A stretch of 64,000 bases of DNA from Triplophysa rosa (GCF_024868665.1 NC_079901.1:918730-982729), one strand, 5' to 3'; positions 42,240 through 55,535 are shown, counted from the stretch's first letter. Program-made: numbers and translations. Notes: a model not told the origin generated them from the sequence alone.

Positions 42240-45200
42240 TGCAGTGTGGAGCAATCATTTGATCTTGATGAGAAATATTTGAGTTCTCACACTTTGGATT
42301 GCAGACTTGATGTCTGAGCACAGTTGGAGACATTAGTAAGATCTGGTCTGAGGAGACACCACAGAGATTACCACCGTCTTCTTCTCAGGAGAAGACGTAC
42401 AGGCTTAAGTCTCCATCTGATCTCATTGCTGTCTACAAGAATCAGGTGTGACAATAAAAGAGATTTCATCGGCTTAAGCCTTCAATGTCACATGCTTGAC
42501 ATGCTTTATCTTATTGATTTAAAACTGCTTTAAATGTCGTTTTCACGAGCTTACTGTAATGAAGAGATGATCTTGAATAATTGAACCTAAAATCTCAACG
42601 TTAACAAAAAACATCAGGCACGTGATTTCATGGCAAGTACCCAAAAGCAAAACAACATGCATGAGAAGTTTTAATAAAGTTCTCCTCCAGGGGTTCAGAT
42701 GTAATAACACCCCCTACACACACACAATGACATACACGCATGAACAAACAGCGACACACACATGTGACACCCCTCCATTAGCGCTCTCAATGCTGTTCAT
42801 TAACATTTCAATGTTTAGCAGGAAAGACAAAAAAAACCTGTGAACTACCTGCTACTGTTCTGAGATCTGTGTGTGTGTGTGATGGTGCGCTCCCTCGTTC
42901 ACTCTCACTGCTCCAGCTGATTTAGTGCAGGCCGGCCCCCACAGATGGCACAGAGACACACAGAGACCGAGCGCGTGGAAGAGCATTTGTGTGACAAATG
43001 TAACCCAGACTGCCACAGACGTGCTCTTCATCAGCCGGTGTGTGTGTGCGTGTGTGTGTGTGTGTCTTTAAGTGCAACTGTTTGACTGCGTGTGTGTGAC
43101 GCTCTGTCATAATGTCCCGCTGAATTTCAGCTTGATGCTCTTCAGATAAATCATGCGGACACTTTCTCAGATGAGATAACCTTTACATAAATCACTCGTT
43201 GAATGAATGTTGCTGGGATTCTTGAACGTGCCGGGCGTTCGCCACGCCCTCTTCCATCAGGAGAAATGTTTTTGTCAGGACCTGTTGATCAAATCGCGTG
43301 CGTGCAGGGTGTGTTATTTGCGTTAAAGATTATGATTCAGAGATTTAATGTGCGTGGTTGAGAGAGAGCGAGAGATTGAACCAGGCTGGGACAAGCCCGA
43401 GGTCTAGTGCAGAAGCGTTTAGCTCTGGCATGTAAAACACAGTCAAGAGTCCAGAATAACTGCTGCCTGCCTGCCGTCTGTCTTTCTTTCTTTAAATAGA
43501 CATTTCCTCGACAGCACTCCACCAGCTATTGTACAAAAGTATATCTCCATAGATATAGACAGTCCTGATCTCACGGGAAACTATTTTACACGGTGGTGAT
43601 TTTGTATCAATTTCTATGACGTTTATTAGAAAAAAGCAAGAATAAAACTCCCAGAATCCTGTGTTCGGAGTGAATGATCTGTAAAACCCTCGAACAATAA
43701 AAACATCTGTCTGCTTTTGAAAGGAAAGGCAGAGTTGTTCTCTTGTGTTTCCAGAAAACGGGACGGGACGAGAACTGGAGGTTTTGTTGACACTCACATT
43801 AATTATGAATGTAGCGCCGGAGCTCAGATAGACAGAATCATATTCACAGTCGCTGCCGTAGCTCATTTCCAGAGGGATATGTCGGCGTCTGTGCGAGCCT
43901 ACTGACTGAAGACATTCCAGCTTATTATTTATTGACTGGTTGCCATGAAATTAGTATGCAAAATAATTTTCCATTTTTTCATTCATCCAGTAAATGTCAA
44001 ATATTGTGTGTTTTGGTGGTCAGGTCTGCTCTGAGCTCAGAATCGGATGTTTATTGTGTGACGTGTGTCTGTTGTTTCTCTCACCTCAGAGATGATAAAA
44101 CCACATGAGTACACCACTGATCAACGATGCCAACTCAACAACTCTCTTGTCATTGAAGAGATTTCCTTTGGCTTTTCAGCTCTGATGATATGAAGCTCAT
44201 ATCTGAGCAACCTGTCTTGAGGAGTGTTGTGTGTTCGTGGGTTTCTTGCACATTACTTACAAATCTCCACATTTGTATTTACATGTATAGATATGTGTAT
44301 GTTATATGCCCTTTATGCATATAGTTTACATGCATCTAATGTTTGTGTACTACGGAGACGAACCCTAAATTACAACGTGACAATAAAGTATTCTATTCAT
44401 TTTTATTATGTGTGTGTGAGTGAATAGTCACACGCAATGAAAAAGAAAGGCTTGATCATTTTGAGATTTAAAATACACAACAAGTCACATCTCAACAATC
44501 ACACTGATGTGAACGCTCTAAAGATGGTTGTATAAACAACACATTTTTTGGATCAGTTATGGACTTAAAGACAACTTGTGTTATCCTTTTCATTTATTTC
44601 AAACAAAACCGACACATATGTGCATAACACAAACCTTTCTCTTCATATGTGACATGTGTTCTGTGCAGTGCAGTGTTTTTCAGTTAATGATCTTAGAATG
44701 TTCTTCAGGGTGTGTGTCTGGGGTAAGTCAGGTGAGAGCGAGGGCATATTAACACTGTGACGAACAGATCCAATCCAACTTACAACAAGCCTCTACAAGT
44801 CTTGTGAAGAGCAGTTGATGCAGCTGAAATGCGCTGTTAGGGTGTGAGAGACTGACTGACTGACTGTGTCTATGTGAAAACGAGTCCCAATACGAACTAG
44901 ATTCAGTGGGACCAGCAATCATATACACTGCGTCTCTAGAGAATACAACAGAAAACCATCCGACCCTTATTTCATCCTGATGTTCCCCAGTGAACAACGA
45001 GAGCAGATGTTTCGATGAATCTTCAGACCGCTCTTCTCGCTTATTCTTATTCTTTAATAAGATGATGACATGAACTTTCACATTTAGATGAATGTTGTCT
45101 GTATGGACTGAGGATAACAGCAGGGGTCTCTCATCTGAGGGTTCGTGGGCCGCGACAGGAACATGTGTCCCACATTTGCTCCGTGTGTGAGATGAGCCGT

Positions 45201-45900
45201 TTGTTAAAGCTTCTTGTTTGTTAATGAAGAACAGAAGCAGAAATCTGTGCCGTCACCTCACACACTCTCAAGGTCATACGTCACTTGATGGATTAAAAAA
45301 GCATAGGCCAGAAACACCCTAGCACATATTTAACGTTATATCGTTGGCGGTTATGAATGTTTTCAGAGGTTGATTTCAGACTAACGCCTCTCTGCTAGCT
45401 CGAGTGGAAAAAAAAGATGAACGTAATGATGGAAACAGCTTGGCAGCAGAAGAGAATCATCGAAGAGACATTCTCTGAGGTAAAGTCGTGTATAATGGCG
45501 TCTCTATGCGCCCTCGGTGGCTCCGTCCTGCATGTTAAAGGCGGCGCTGCTCGGAGACGAGCTCCTTTGTCTTGACTTTGCTTTTGTAAATGAGGTAATG
45601 GTGAAGTGGGGATTTGTGAGGGGATTTGGGGCGGTCTGGGCGGTGGGACGCCTGTGAGGGCAGAGCGGAAGGGAAGTGATGAATATTAAACTGCTGAATG
45701 AATGAAAGAACAGCACAGGAAGATGTTCCCGGGGTCATTTTTATCTCCCGTGCCGCCGTCTGCTTTCCTCAACACGTGACGTCAAAACAAAACGGCACAA
45801 TTTCTCAACAAATTTCTGCTGCCATCATTTATTAGTGCTGTATGTAGAGGCCATCAACAATTATTTGGATGATTATAACAATGGAAAAGGCATCAAAGTG
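42240..45900. other. Intergenic stretch without recognised genes
   Basis: CA/GT runs near 42715-42740 and 43037-43064. No coding exon with supporting similarity was seen. Confidence 0.45.
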
Positions 45901-45927
45901 TAGCGATTTAACTCTTCAATCAGATGC

Positions 45928-46118
45928 ACTCTTCAAAAGAAGAACCTCTTGGTTTCAAAAAGATCCTCAAACATCATTTTTATCTTCAGATAAAAATGCA
46001 AGAAAGAGATGGCTCTTTAAAGAACCTTTGACTGAATGGTTCTTTGTGGAACCAAAAATGGTTCTTCAAAGGCATCTTTGTTAAGAACCCTTGAAGCACC
46101 TTTATTTTTAAGAGTGTG
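45928..46118. mobile_element. MITE (ACACTCTTAAAAATAAAGGTGC family), copy 2
   Basis: The right end GCACCTTTATTTTTAAGAGTGT is clear. The interior has AAAGAACCTTTGACTGAATG and GGTTCTTTGTGGAACC. The left end is degenerate. Confidence 0.65.
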
Positions 46119-47380
46119 GACCTGAATGACATTGAGATTTGGCTCAGAAATCTATAAGAACATGCTCACCATGACCCCGAACACACCAGCCACCGTATAG
46201 GCATGCCTTGGCAACAACCCAGAGCTCCTTAACATCGCAGCGCCCAGTGTTCCACAAGAAAACACCAGTGACTTAAGACAATGTCCTGTTTGACTACAGC
46301 AGTGTCAGTCTTCGGTCTTCTATGTCTTAAGTGTGTGTGCTCAGTTTACAGGCATACGTGTGTGTGTTTTCTCATCTCGCTTGGCGGAGGCTCGACGGAC
46401 TCACGGGATGTCTTATATCTGATGGGACACATTGGCTCCTGTGACCTCATTAAAGTCATTTGAGCGCTGGAAACACACGCGTGCTCCGCTGATGAAATGT
46501 GTGATCCAGTTTGTAAGTGATTATTGTAAATCAGGCTTATTATTCGGGGCTGTTTTTGGGCGTTTACCAGCAGTTGTATACGTGTGTTAGGAGTGAAACG
46601 GGCCGTGTGTGCGTGTCATCATGCTGAACGGCTAGAGTTACAGTGCTATACAGTGATGTTACACTCAGCTATTGTACTGCAATTGGCACGTTATGCCAAA
46701 AAACACCTTCTAGCCATTCGCTCAGATTGGGTGACATTACGCTTGTGCTGCTGCTGCTGTTGTGTGTTTATGGGCAGAAGATATCTAGTGAAGGTGAGAG
46801 AGGGCGAGAGGTGATTATAACACACCTTCACGTGAAGGATTAAGGGCGTTCTCACATTTGATCTTTTGGTTTGGAGTCTGTTTGCTTGGTTTTAAAGCCA
46901 AATCTGTGTGGATCTATGTGTGTCCTTTACAGCTTGCAATTTACTTATTACATGATCATGTATTGACAGCAGGTAGTAAAGTCAAAGACACAAAACCTTC
47001 AGTGCATCGCTATATTTTGGCTACAGTGGAAAAGCAGTTGGTTCTCACTAAGTGTGAGATAAAACTTGGAGTTAGACCAAACAAATCAAGTCGAGTAGGA
47101 AAACACCTGAGGAGGTCATTCACATGACACACAACTCATTTTTGTATTCTCTAGTCTGTGTTAGTTTAAAGTGAAGTTGATCTGTACGTACACACACGCA
47201 CACATTTCCTGAAGGAGCAGCAGGTGTGTGACTGACTGAATGCTCAAAGAAGTCTGGGAAAAGTCCTTCAAGAAAATGTAACAGACAGACCTCGAACCTG
47301 ACTTGTACTTGACATTGTGTAGCAGCGGGACAACGTCTTATGAGTCTTTCACTTATTTCATTGATCAGCTACGAGCATCA
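46119..47380. other. Intergenic stretch without recognised genes
   Basis: Scattered short frames (for example 46858-47127) lack recognisable motifs. Confidence 0.4.
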
Positions 47381-47381
47381 C

Positions 47382-47490
47382 CCTGTTGAAAAAACTGCAT
47401 GTTATGTTTTGATGCTGGTTTGACCAGCTTAAACCAGCACAAACCAGCATCAAAACATAACTAACCAGCATATGCTGGTTTTTCAACAGG
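47382..47490. mobile_element. Palindromic MITE (CCTGTTGAAAAAA family), copy 2
   Basis: Same terminal sequence and arm motifs (GATGCTGGTTTGACCAGCTT, ATCAAAACATAACTAACCAG) as the copy at 31382. About 109 bp and no coding capacity. Confidence 0.78.
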
Positions 47491-48215
47491 GGCATATTCT
47501 TGGACTTGAGGATTTAAACAAACCTAAACTCCAGATAGCACCACAAAATCAACCAAAATAACAACTCGCAAAAACAAATCTGAATGTTTGTTGAATTCTA
47601 CACAGATAAACTGACAGAACATGTCAAAGAAATCATGTTTTCCTTTGTGTTGTTCCTACTTCTGTTGTATTTTATTGCTCTGTTTTATTAGTGTGTATGT
47701 GTGTGTGTATGTGTTTTGAGAGATAAGCATGATGTAGTTTTATTGGTCATGTCAAACACAAAACATAAAAAGAGTTCATGATATGAGTATACGAGACTAA
47801 TGTGATCAGTTTACATTAAATTGAGGGTTTTGTGAGCGTGTGTGTACATCACAGTCTGTCAGTGCTTAATGCATCCTGACACCCACACATCCATACTGAT
47901 CTCTTTATCAGCGAGCGAGCGAGAGAGAGAGAGAGAGCATTGTGGGTTTTTCTCGAGAGAATTGAGGCTCTATTGTGGGTTTAAATCGACGTTGTTCGGA
48001 CCCCTGAGAGTTTTTTAACCCCCACACAAAGTGTCTGTCATTAGCATATGAACGGGAGGGTGGCAGGGTCTCTTTATGGACTGTTTGCAAAGACCCCTGC
48101 AGCCCCCCCGCACCCCTCTGAACACTGGCCTGCTGGCACTCAAATGGCTCTGTATGGGAATCTGTCTCAACACTATTCACACAACCACATTTCTTCACTA
48201 CTGCATTTCCTCCTC

Positions 48216-48220
<5 letters not shown>

Positions 48221-48249
<29 letters not shown>
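48221..48249. repeat. (CT)n microsatellite
   Basis: 29-bp CT run. Confidence 0.9.
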
Positions 48250-48490
48250 GGCTGTGTTTGGGTGTGTAGGGTTAAATCTGTTTTGTTTTGTGAGAGGTCA
48301 CAGTGTAACACATGAAGGGACATCTGGTTGCTAGGTGAACAGACCTGTGGCTAGAAACAGTCGGCTGGTTTAACCTGTAATGACCACAATTAGACCACAA
48401 GTTCAAACACACACACACTGAATATTCTGTCAACATCAACTATCGCTCTCTATTACACCAAAGAAGAATTAGGAATGACATGAGGGTGTA

Positions 48491-50266
48491 TGGGATTACA
48501 TTTGTGTCAATAAAAATAAACGCAAACTTTAAAAAAACGAACAAAAATATACAAAGAGAAAGAAAAAAAACACTTTGATAATGAAAACAATAAACTCAAT
48601 TGCAAGAATGTGACATGATTTTCAAATAAACTGCTATTTTTCTTAACAATTTTCTAAGTTTCGTTTTTGCAAATAATAGTTTTGAATTCGCTGCTAGATT
48701 TTTCATTTGCGCTTTCCGAGTTTTCGTTTACGCTTCTCAAGTTTTCGTTCACCTTTCTGGCACAAATCTCACGTGTGGGCGGGACTTATGGCCACTTTAC
48801 TCTCATTGGTTAGTGAGATTTGGATTGACAGCTCCCTGACCAGGAAGTCGATACTGAAGAACTGATACTGAAGGATTAGAGAGCAATCTGTTTGCGGTTT
48901 TCTGTATTGTATTGTTTTAGTGTTTGTACTTAAATAACTTTCTTATTTTGTTAGTATATTAGCAGGGTTGCCAACTTTCACGCACTTAAAAGTAGGACAC
49001 GCTTCCAGGCTTTATGACGCCGTAACAACAAGCCAACGTCGAGTAAAGACAGGATAGATAGCCATATTCACAAGCAACTACATGTGGGTTTAGAGGCCGT
49101 CAAGACAGCAGTCTATAATTATAATTACAATGATATCAGGAAAACGAGATGCATAGTGAGTTTTGAGGAGATATACAATAAAGTGTTATGCTTCCAGTTC
49201 ATATTTATAATTTATAGATTATAATCGTGGTGGCATTTTATGTATTGTTTCTATCTTTAAATGTTTGTTTATAGTTTAAGAAGTCTCTCTTTTGCTTTTC
49301 TTTAACCTGTTTTGTGTAGGTGTGTAAATACATAATGAAATTGTTGTTTGCAAGAGGCAGACTAAATGAATAAAACATTCTAAAGGCCTCTAATTGTGTC
49401 ACCTTAGGAATTTGTTTTGTTGTAGCGTTTAAAAAACATAAATGTCATTTGAATGTATTGGTAGTGTTTTATGAGGTGTACTTTCTGTGAATGTAAAGAA
49501 AGGGGTATAATACTGTACATTCACCATGAGTTTAAAAAGAAAGATACAGTACTTGACTTATAAGTGGACTTAATTCTTTAAAAGGAGACTGTATGCAAGA
49601 GCGACATCGTTATACCTCCTCAGCTGGACACAAGTCACCATCAGGTACATTTATGTAACCGAGATAATAAAATCACTAAAAGTTTCTCTGTACAGTAACT
49701 ATGCAGCAATGTTTTCATTTAGCACGTTAATTTCTCACAACCCAATAATCTGTAACGTGTCTTTATTGGATGTTATAATGCAAGTTGTTCGTTCCTTTTT
49801 AAGAAAATTATCTTAATAGACCATAAAATAATACCTGAAAAAAAATATAAAGCACACAATGAACGCGCTTAGTAAAGACAGAATTGCTACTGTACAGGAA
49901 TAAAACTTTTAGTGCTTTTCTTTATTATCTGAATTACATTAATTTACCGGAGGCTGAGAAGGACGATGATGAGGAGGAGGCCGCTTGGATCCACACCGCG
50001 CATGACTTTCAAATACCAATTACTAATATACTAACTAAATAAGAAAGTAGTTTTAAGTACAAACAATAAAGATAACAGCATGCAGATCGTTTTCTAAGAT
50101 TCGTTGCACTGTACTATCTTCAGTATCGGCTTCCTTCTCAGGGAGCTATCAATCAAAAACTCACTAGCCAATCAGCGTAAAGCGACCACAAATCCCGCCT
50201 ACACGTGAGATTTGTGCCAGAAAGGCGAAAGTTTGTTTCATTTTTATTGACACAAAAGTAATCCCA
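48491..50266. mobile_element. 1.78-kb non-autonomous DNA transposon with long inverted repeats, TA-flanked
   Basis: The ends are TGGGATTAC... and ...GTAATCCCA, flanked by TA on both sides (48489-48490 and 50267-50268). Inverted arms match over roughly 250 bp (for example TGGCACAAATCTCACGTGTG at 48769, with its complement near 50200), continuing to TTAGTATATTAG. The left arm has an extra segment at about 48530-48745 with a 21-bp repeat unit (TTTTCGTTTACGCTTCTCAAG, about three units, 48698-48758). No transposase frame. The superfamily is uncertain, but a TA target fits mariner-like or ISL2EU-like elements. Confidence 0.72.
49645..49945. mobile_element. Nested foldback inside the 1.78-kb element
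   Basis: GATAATAAAATCACTAAAAG with CTGTACAGTA at 49660-49700 is inverted at 49885-49935 (CTACTGTACAGG, CTTTTAGTGCTTTTCTTTAT). A second palindrome therefore sits inside the first. Confidence 0.6.
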
Positions 50267-50379
50267 TAAGGGTGGGTTTACTTTCTCTGTGGGAAAAAGG
50301 GGGGAATTAAACAAGATTCAAAGCCCCTGAGAACATGGTTACAGGTTATGAAATACATAAACAAAGATTTTTTGTGACT

Positions 50380-50710
50380 TTAAAGCCACAGTTTGTAAAA
50401 TCCGCCTCTAAAGGGCGCACATTCAAAAAAATGGCGTAGCTTGATGACACTGAGATCGAGCGTGGAATGATGGGATCTGTTGGCCATCAATCAGATGGGA
50501 ACGAGAAATCATATTAATCACGTTTCTACTAAGGCGGTAACAAAGGATAAACCGTGTCACTGTTAAAAACAGCGATTTTCTCACGATTTACAAGTAGTTG
50601 GAAACATTTGCGTTATTGTAAGTACTCCACTGAAAAAAATAGATAATACTGGCCTAGTGGTTTTTGTATATTTTACTGCAAAATTGTTACAAACTGTACC
50701 TTTAATTCAA
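50380..50710. mobile_element. MITE-like repeat shared with 4788-5033, copy 2
   Basis: It starts AAAGCCACAGTTTGTAAAAT and ends TTGTTACAAACTGTACCTTTAA, an inverted pair. The interior shares CTCACGATTTACAAGTAGTT with the upstream copy. Probable TIR element of about 330 bp. Confidence 0.72.
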
Positions 50711-51838
50711 TATTAAAGAGATTTAAATCCAACAATAATAGCACTATTTGACCCAATATGTTGTGTTTTTTTTTTGTGGTTGTTAGTTTATGTCAATCTG
50801 AATCAGCAGTACTCATGTACATTGAAGCATTTGACAGACACTTTTTATCCAAAACAATTAACAGTGCAGTCAAGATATGTCTATACAAGAGACGTCACAT
50901 GTGTGCTTAATGTTAGTGGTGATGTTTGTGTGGCGTGATCATGTAGACATCAGACAGACAGCAGCTGACCAGAGGTTTTAGAAAGAACACATGAATTGAA
51001 CGATGAAGTGCACGACGTCATGATCATGATGATGAGATACAGGTATTATACTCTCTTTCTCTCGCTGGCTGAAATGTCTTCGTGAAGAGCTGAATGATGA
51101 TACTGTACTTCAGTCATTTGACAGCTGCGTGATCTCAAGAAACACTGGTTGTTGTTTTCTGGCATTGTTTGTGTTTGATAAAGTTCATACACTGTATTCT
51201 CCTGTGATATTCTCAACACTCATATTGATTACTCATACAGATGAAGTAGATCCAGTCTTTCAGGGCAATGTGTCTAGTTTTGATTAGGTAGTGATAGGTA
51301 ATTTAATGCATCTAAACGCAGACTATAGTTTCACTTAAAACGTGACACGAAGGCTTTTCAAGAGGCTTGTTTTCAGGTTTTGACTATCTGGTGATGTAGT
51401 ATTAAAGGATTGATCTGTTTCTCAGGGAAGTTCCCTATGTTCCAGACGAGGAAGAGTGACTCACACGTGACACACGCATGATGAAGCTGTTTTGTGTCAT
51501 TGTGGTCCAGTCTCTGCAAACACATGCATCAGATGAAAGACACAAACTCCACCCTCAGCTCCCCCCTCGCCTGCCGACGGCCTCGTACATGTGCCCACCC
51601 GGTTTAATCTAAATCATAGCTGTATATATTTCTGTTATCATGAAGAAAGAGAGAGAAAGATAGCGACATGTGCTAGGTTCAACAAAACTTATTATGTGTG
51701 GGTGGGTGGGTGCGTGCGTGTGCGCGTGTTGATTTGCTGTAAAGCTTGTGTTTGATTGACAGTAAATGTTTAATAGCTGAGAGATTCAGAACACACACAA
51801 CAGAAGCTTCTTGTAATGACGTGTAATGTGATTTTTTC
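50711..51838. other. Intergenic stretch without recognised genes
   Basis: Contains the decayed repeat at 50830-50880. Otherwise nothing recognised. Confidence 0.4.
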
Positions 51839-52030
51839 TCATTTTTCTGTCAAGTATTCACAGAAGAGATGGGTTTGAAGTAGTTTTTTGAATGTTGTGA
51901 GAGATGTGGTTAACCGGACTGAGTTAGGAAGAGTGTTCCACCAGGAAGGAGTTGTGAAGGAGAAAGAGCAGGAAAGCCATTTACTGCCCTTAAGAGAAGG
52001 CAATACAGTTTCTGGCTCATTTCCATCCAT
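51839..52030 (-). pseudogene. Non-LTR retrotransposon ORF2 C-terminal fragment
   Basis: The minus-strand frame of 63 codons reads SCSFSFTTPSWWNTLPNSVR, then LTTSLTTFKKLLQTHLF. The pattern F...P..WN.LP..VR...SL..FK..L..HLF is the common C-terminus of fish LINE ORF2 proteins. It is a short truncated fragment. Confidence 0.6.
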
Positions 52031-52620
52031 TCTGATCAGTTCAGTGAGAAATGATTAATAGTGTAATTATTTAAGCATGTGTCTGCACAACACTGCTCTT
52101 AACATTCAGGTTTAAATCAGTTTGCAACCCTGAAGCTGTAATAGTTGTACATATGTTTTGATGCTGAATTATGTCTTCAAGATGAAATAGATCTACAAGT
52201 TGTGGATTATTTCGTAGAAATTTATTAAGACACAAAATCCATGTTTATTTGTTCAAGAAAACTTATTATTAACCACATTGGGAATAATTCAAATGATAAC
52301 AAAAATAGTTGATCGTTTTTACATAGACGTGTATAAAATATTGGAAATAGTAAAGTATTTTATCACAATATATATACTTTTGAAGTAATGCAGTGTTAAT
52401 CATATTCACTAACCAACTGTTATTCACTTTAACCTGAATCTAAATATAGTTAATGTCATGTAAATGAAAAAACTCCTTTCAGGTAGTCATGATTTATCAT
52501 TATTATCATAGGTTACCCTGGTTCATGTTTGTCTGGTTATATTTATGATGTGTGTCTGTAAACAGGAATGATATTGAAGTGTTTCTCAGATCATGGAGAT
52601 GGTGTGGTGTAGACACAGAT

Positions 52621-52810
52621 GTTCCCTTTCTGTCGGTCTCTCGACGTTGTGTCGAGCCGACAGATGGGGTTCGCTCCTATCACTTCCGACTATTTTAGAA
52701 AAGGCCAATGAAATTGGCGAATGAAATTTGCATGCTGGACTCCGCGCCCAGATATCCGGGTATAAAAGGGAGACGGCGTGCTCCATTCATTCACCTTTTG
52801 TTCTTCGGAG
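52621..52810 (+). promoter_or_regulatory. DIRS copy D left terminal repeat with TATA promoter
   Basis: The outer edge GTTCCCTTTCTGTCGGTCTC is followed by an ATTTGCATGC-type region and GGGTATAAAAGGGAGACGGC (TATA box). Initiation would be near 52785. It is an inverted copy of 55697-55870. Confidence 0.75.
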
Positions 52811-53420
52811 CCTTCACACATGATCGACTTCAAGACTTCAAATTCTACGCCGAATTACTGCTGGAATCTTACGATGTGGTGCAGCGGACTGTCCCTTCCT
52901 GCAGCGACTTCCCCTGGGCATCTCGGCAGTTCCAGAAGTGTTCGAGTTTTTTCTCTAAAAGAGCAAATTTCTCCAGCGTGGCATGTCCCGCTGTTCTCGT
53001 GGGTGCAACACACTCATCGAGGAGGGGGACAGACATGAGGACTGCTTCCAGTACGCTGGGGCAGCCCTTGTGGATATGTCCTGCCCGCACTGTGGGCGGT
53101 TGACGATTCAGACATTGCATCATGGGTGGCTGTTGCGTTGCGTCTGACCGTTCCCCACGAGACGGTCCCACCGTCTTGTTCCTCAACCACGTATTCGGAA
53201 ATGGTGCGTGATGATGAGATGTCCCTTGCAGCATCGGAGGGTGACTTACTGGCATCTGACTCTGACGATTCCTCGGAGCTCCCTCCCTCGGGGGGTCGAG
53301 CCCAGGAAGAAGCGGATGTCAAAATGTCAGCCATGCTTTCCCGGGCCGCCAGCATTGGGTTGCAGTGCACCGCACTGCCTCTCCCAACGCTCGCGGCTGG
53401 ATACATGGTAGCTCGGGTTT
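52810..53420 (+). pseudogene. DIRS copy D gag remnant
   Basis: A frame starting near 52984 reads MSRCSRGCNTLIEEGDRHED then CFQYAGAALVDMSCPHCG, a Cys/His cluster (C-x3-C, H-x3-C, C-x2-C) like a zinc finger. Downstream, frame 53126-53422 has YSEMVRDDEMSLAASEGDLL and SSELPPSGGRAQ. Frames change between the blocks. Confidence 0.72.
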
Positions 53421-53820
53421 GAGCGTGGCTGTGCTACTTGCACTGAAGGGGCTGCAGCCTCTCGTGCAGGGCAGGTGATCAGCTCCACACATATCCCAGG
53501 CGACCTGAACCAGACAACCGACATGCTCTCTCATATTAGTCAACGCCTCGCGGAGAGTGGCGACTCCATCCTCGCGCAGTCCGGCTCATATGGGAGCAGT
53601 TCGGCCAGGCACAGGTAGACCTGTTGCCTCCCCGGACTCCTCCCATTGCCCGCTTTGGTACTCCCTGACCGAGGGACCCCCTAGCGCACAGCTGGCCGCG
53701 GGGCAAGCGGAAGTACGCCTTCCACCCCAGTGAGCCTCATTGCACAGGTTTTGTGCAAGGCCAGGGAAGAGGAGCATCAAGTGGTACTAGTTGCGCCCTA
53801 TTAGCCCAACCGGACTTGGT
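53420..53820 (+). pseudogene. DIRS copy D RNase H C-terminal / linker remnant
   Basis: Nucleotide match to copy B at 12850-13250. A frame encodes LIWEQFGQAQVDL-like and HCPLWYSLT-like segments. The junction with gag at about 53420 marks the internal deletion. Confidence 0.65.
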
Positions 53821-53899
53821 TCTCGGAGCTAATGCTCTTGACAACAACTCCCCCTGGCCGATCCCCCTGATGAAGGGCAGGTTACGGCATCCCAGGCAG

Positions 53900-54845
53900 A
53901 CCCCTGGAACCTACATGTCTGGACGGGACGAGGAGATCCTGAGTGGCCCACCCCCTGTGTTGGTTGAGACCATCACTCAGGCTAGGGCCCCGGCCACTAG
54001 GTGGCTATACGCCCATAAGTGGCGCCTCTTCTCGTCCTGGTGCTCTGCTTGAAGAGAATTCCCACGGAGTTGCTCGATCAGGAAAGTGCTGTCCTTTCCT
54101 CAAGAGAGACTGGAAAGTAACCTCTCCCCCTCCACACTGGAAGTGTATGTAGCCGCCACTGCCGCTCATCACTACCCAGTTGCTGGGAAGCCTCTGGGAC
54201 AGCACGACCTGGTCATTAGGTCCCTAAGGGGCGCGAGAAGGCTACCGCCTCAACCGCGCTCCGTACCATCTTGCGACCTAGGTGGCGGGCCTCAAGAGGC
54301 CCTCCCCTTCGAGCCCCTCGGAGATGCCGCTCTTTCTCACCTCACGATAAAGACGGCTCTCCTGATGGCAAGCACCCTCCGTGTCCACAGATTGCCTAGA
54401 ACTCGGGCCCGATGATTCTCACGTTATCCTGAGACCCCGGCCCAGCTACGTGCCCAAAGTTCCCACCACTCCTTCTAGAAACCAGGTGGTGCACTTGCAG
54501 GCGCTCCCCACTGGGGAGGAAGACCCAACCCCATCCATGTTGTGTCCAGTACGTGCAATTCGCCTCTACTTGGACAGCACAAAGAGCTTCAGAAGCTCTG
54601 AGCAGCTCTTTGCCTGTTTTGGAGATCAGCAGAAGGGGAGGGCTGTCTCCAAACAGAGACTGGCGCACTGGATCATGGATGCCGTCCACTCGGGGTGTAG
54701 CCTCATCATGGGCACTGGCTCAGGGTGCCTCTCTGGCAGACATCTGCAGAGCTGCGGGTTGGGCTACGCCCAACACCTTTGCGTGGTTCTACAACCTCCG
54801 TGCGGAACCGGTGTCAGCCCGTGTCTTGCAGGGAAACAGGTAAGA
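53900..54845 (+). pseudogene. DIRS copy D tyrosine recombinase, frameshifted
   Basis: Blocks: SFPQERLESNLSPSTLEVYV (54086 onward), DSHVILRPRPSYVPKVPTTP and KGRAVSKQRLAHWIMDAV (54381-54690). In a shifted frame (54553-54843) are MPSTRGVASSWALAQGASLA and TFAWFYNLRAEPVSARVL, carrying the R and the tyrosine. The same place near H-x-x-R is broken as in copy B. Confidence 0.78.
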
Positions 54846-55535
54846 CCGGTAGGGCGTACGCCTGCGAAAGCACCGTCTCCCTCCTAGGTGGGTCAGCGTG
54901 CTAGTTCCGCCTCCCTTCTTTCCCCACTGGGTAAAGAACAGGCATTCCACCTATCACTAAGCACCTTCTGGGGGCCCTGGCTGAGCAGAGCAGCCCTGCC
55001 CCCTTAGGCCAGGGAACAGTTGAGTTATCTACCACATAGCTCTAACCGGACCTAGTGCTCCAGATGTGGTAACCCCCCAATGGGTGGTTCCATCTGATGT
55101 ATCCTCATGACTGGTTCCCACCTCGGCAACCCATGACCTCCCTAGGTGGACTTCCACCTTGCGGTTAACTTTTTCAGTCCGCACATTTTCCCATGAGTTC
55201 TCCCCTGATGGTGAGGCCATGTTGGTGTCTCCATTAATCCCTCCCTATGGTAGGTAGTGGTCTCTGTAGCGTTTTTCCCCCAGGGGGGAATAATGCTTAC
55301 CCAGTGGCCCTTACGGTGCCAGGCGGCTTCTCGCTGTTAGAGAATCAAGGCCTCTGCCCGTGACGGCCGGTGGCAGGGGCTTCCCACCTTTTCCTCAAAA
55401 GCTCTGGGACCCCCTACCTCTCCACTGGACGGTTACAATTTCGCTCTAGCGGTCACGTCTGACTCGCCCAGGCCAGTCAGCGTCGCTCCGCTAGAGATTT
55501 TGACGTGGCACAGCGCTGTGGCGTTTTCCATAGGA

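Noticed and set aside
45504..45738. Ser/Pro-rich minus-strand frames of about 70 codons
   Set aside because: No similarity recognised, and a second overlapping frame of equal length reads the same interval. Treated as chance.
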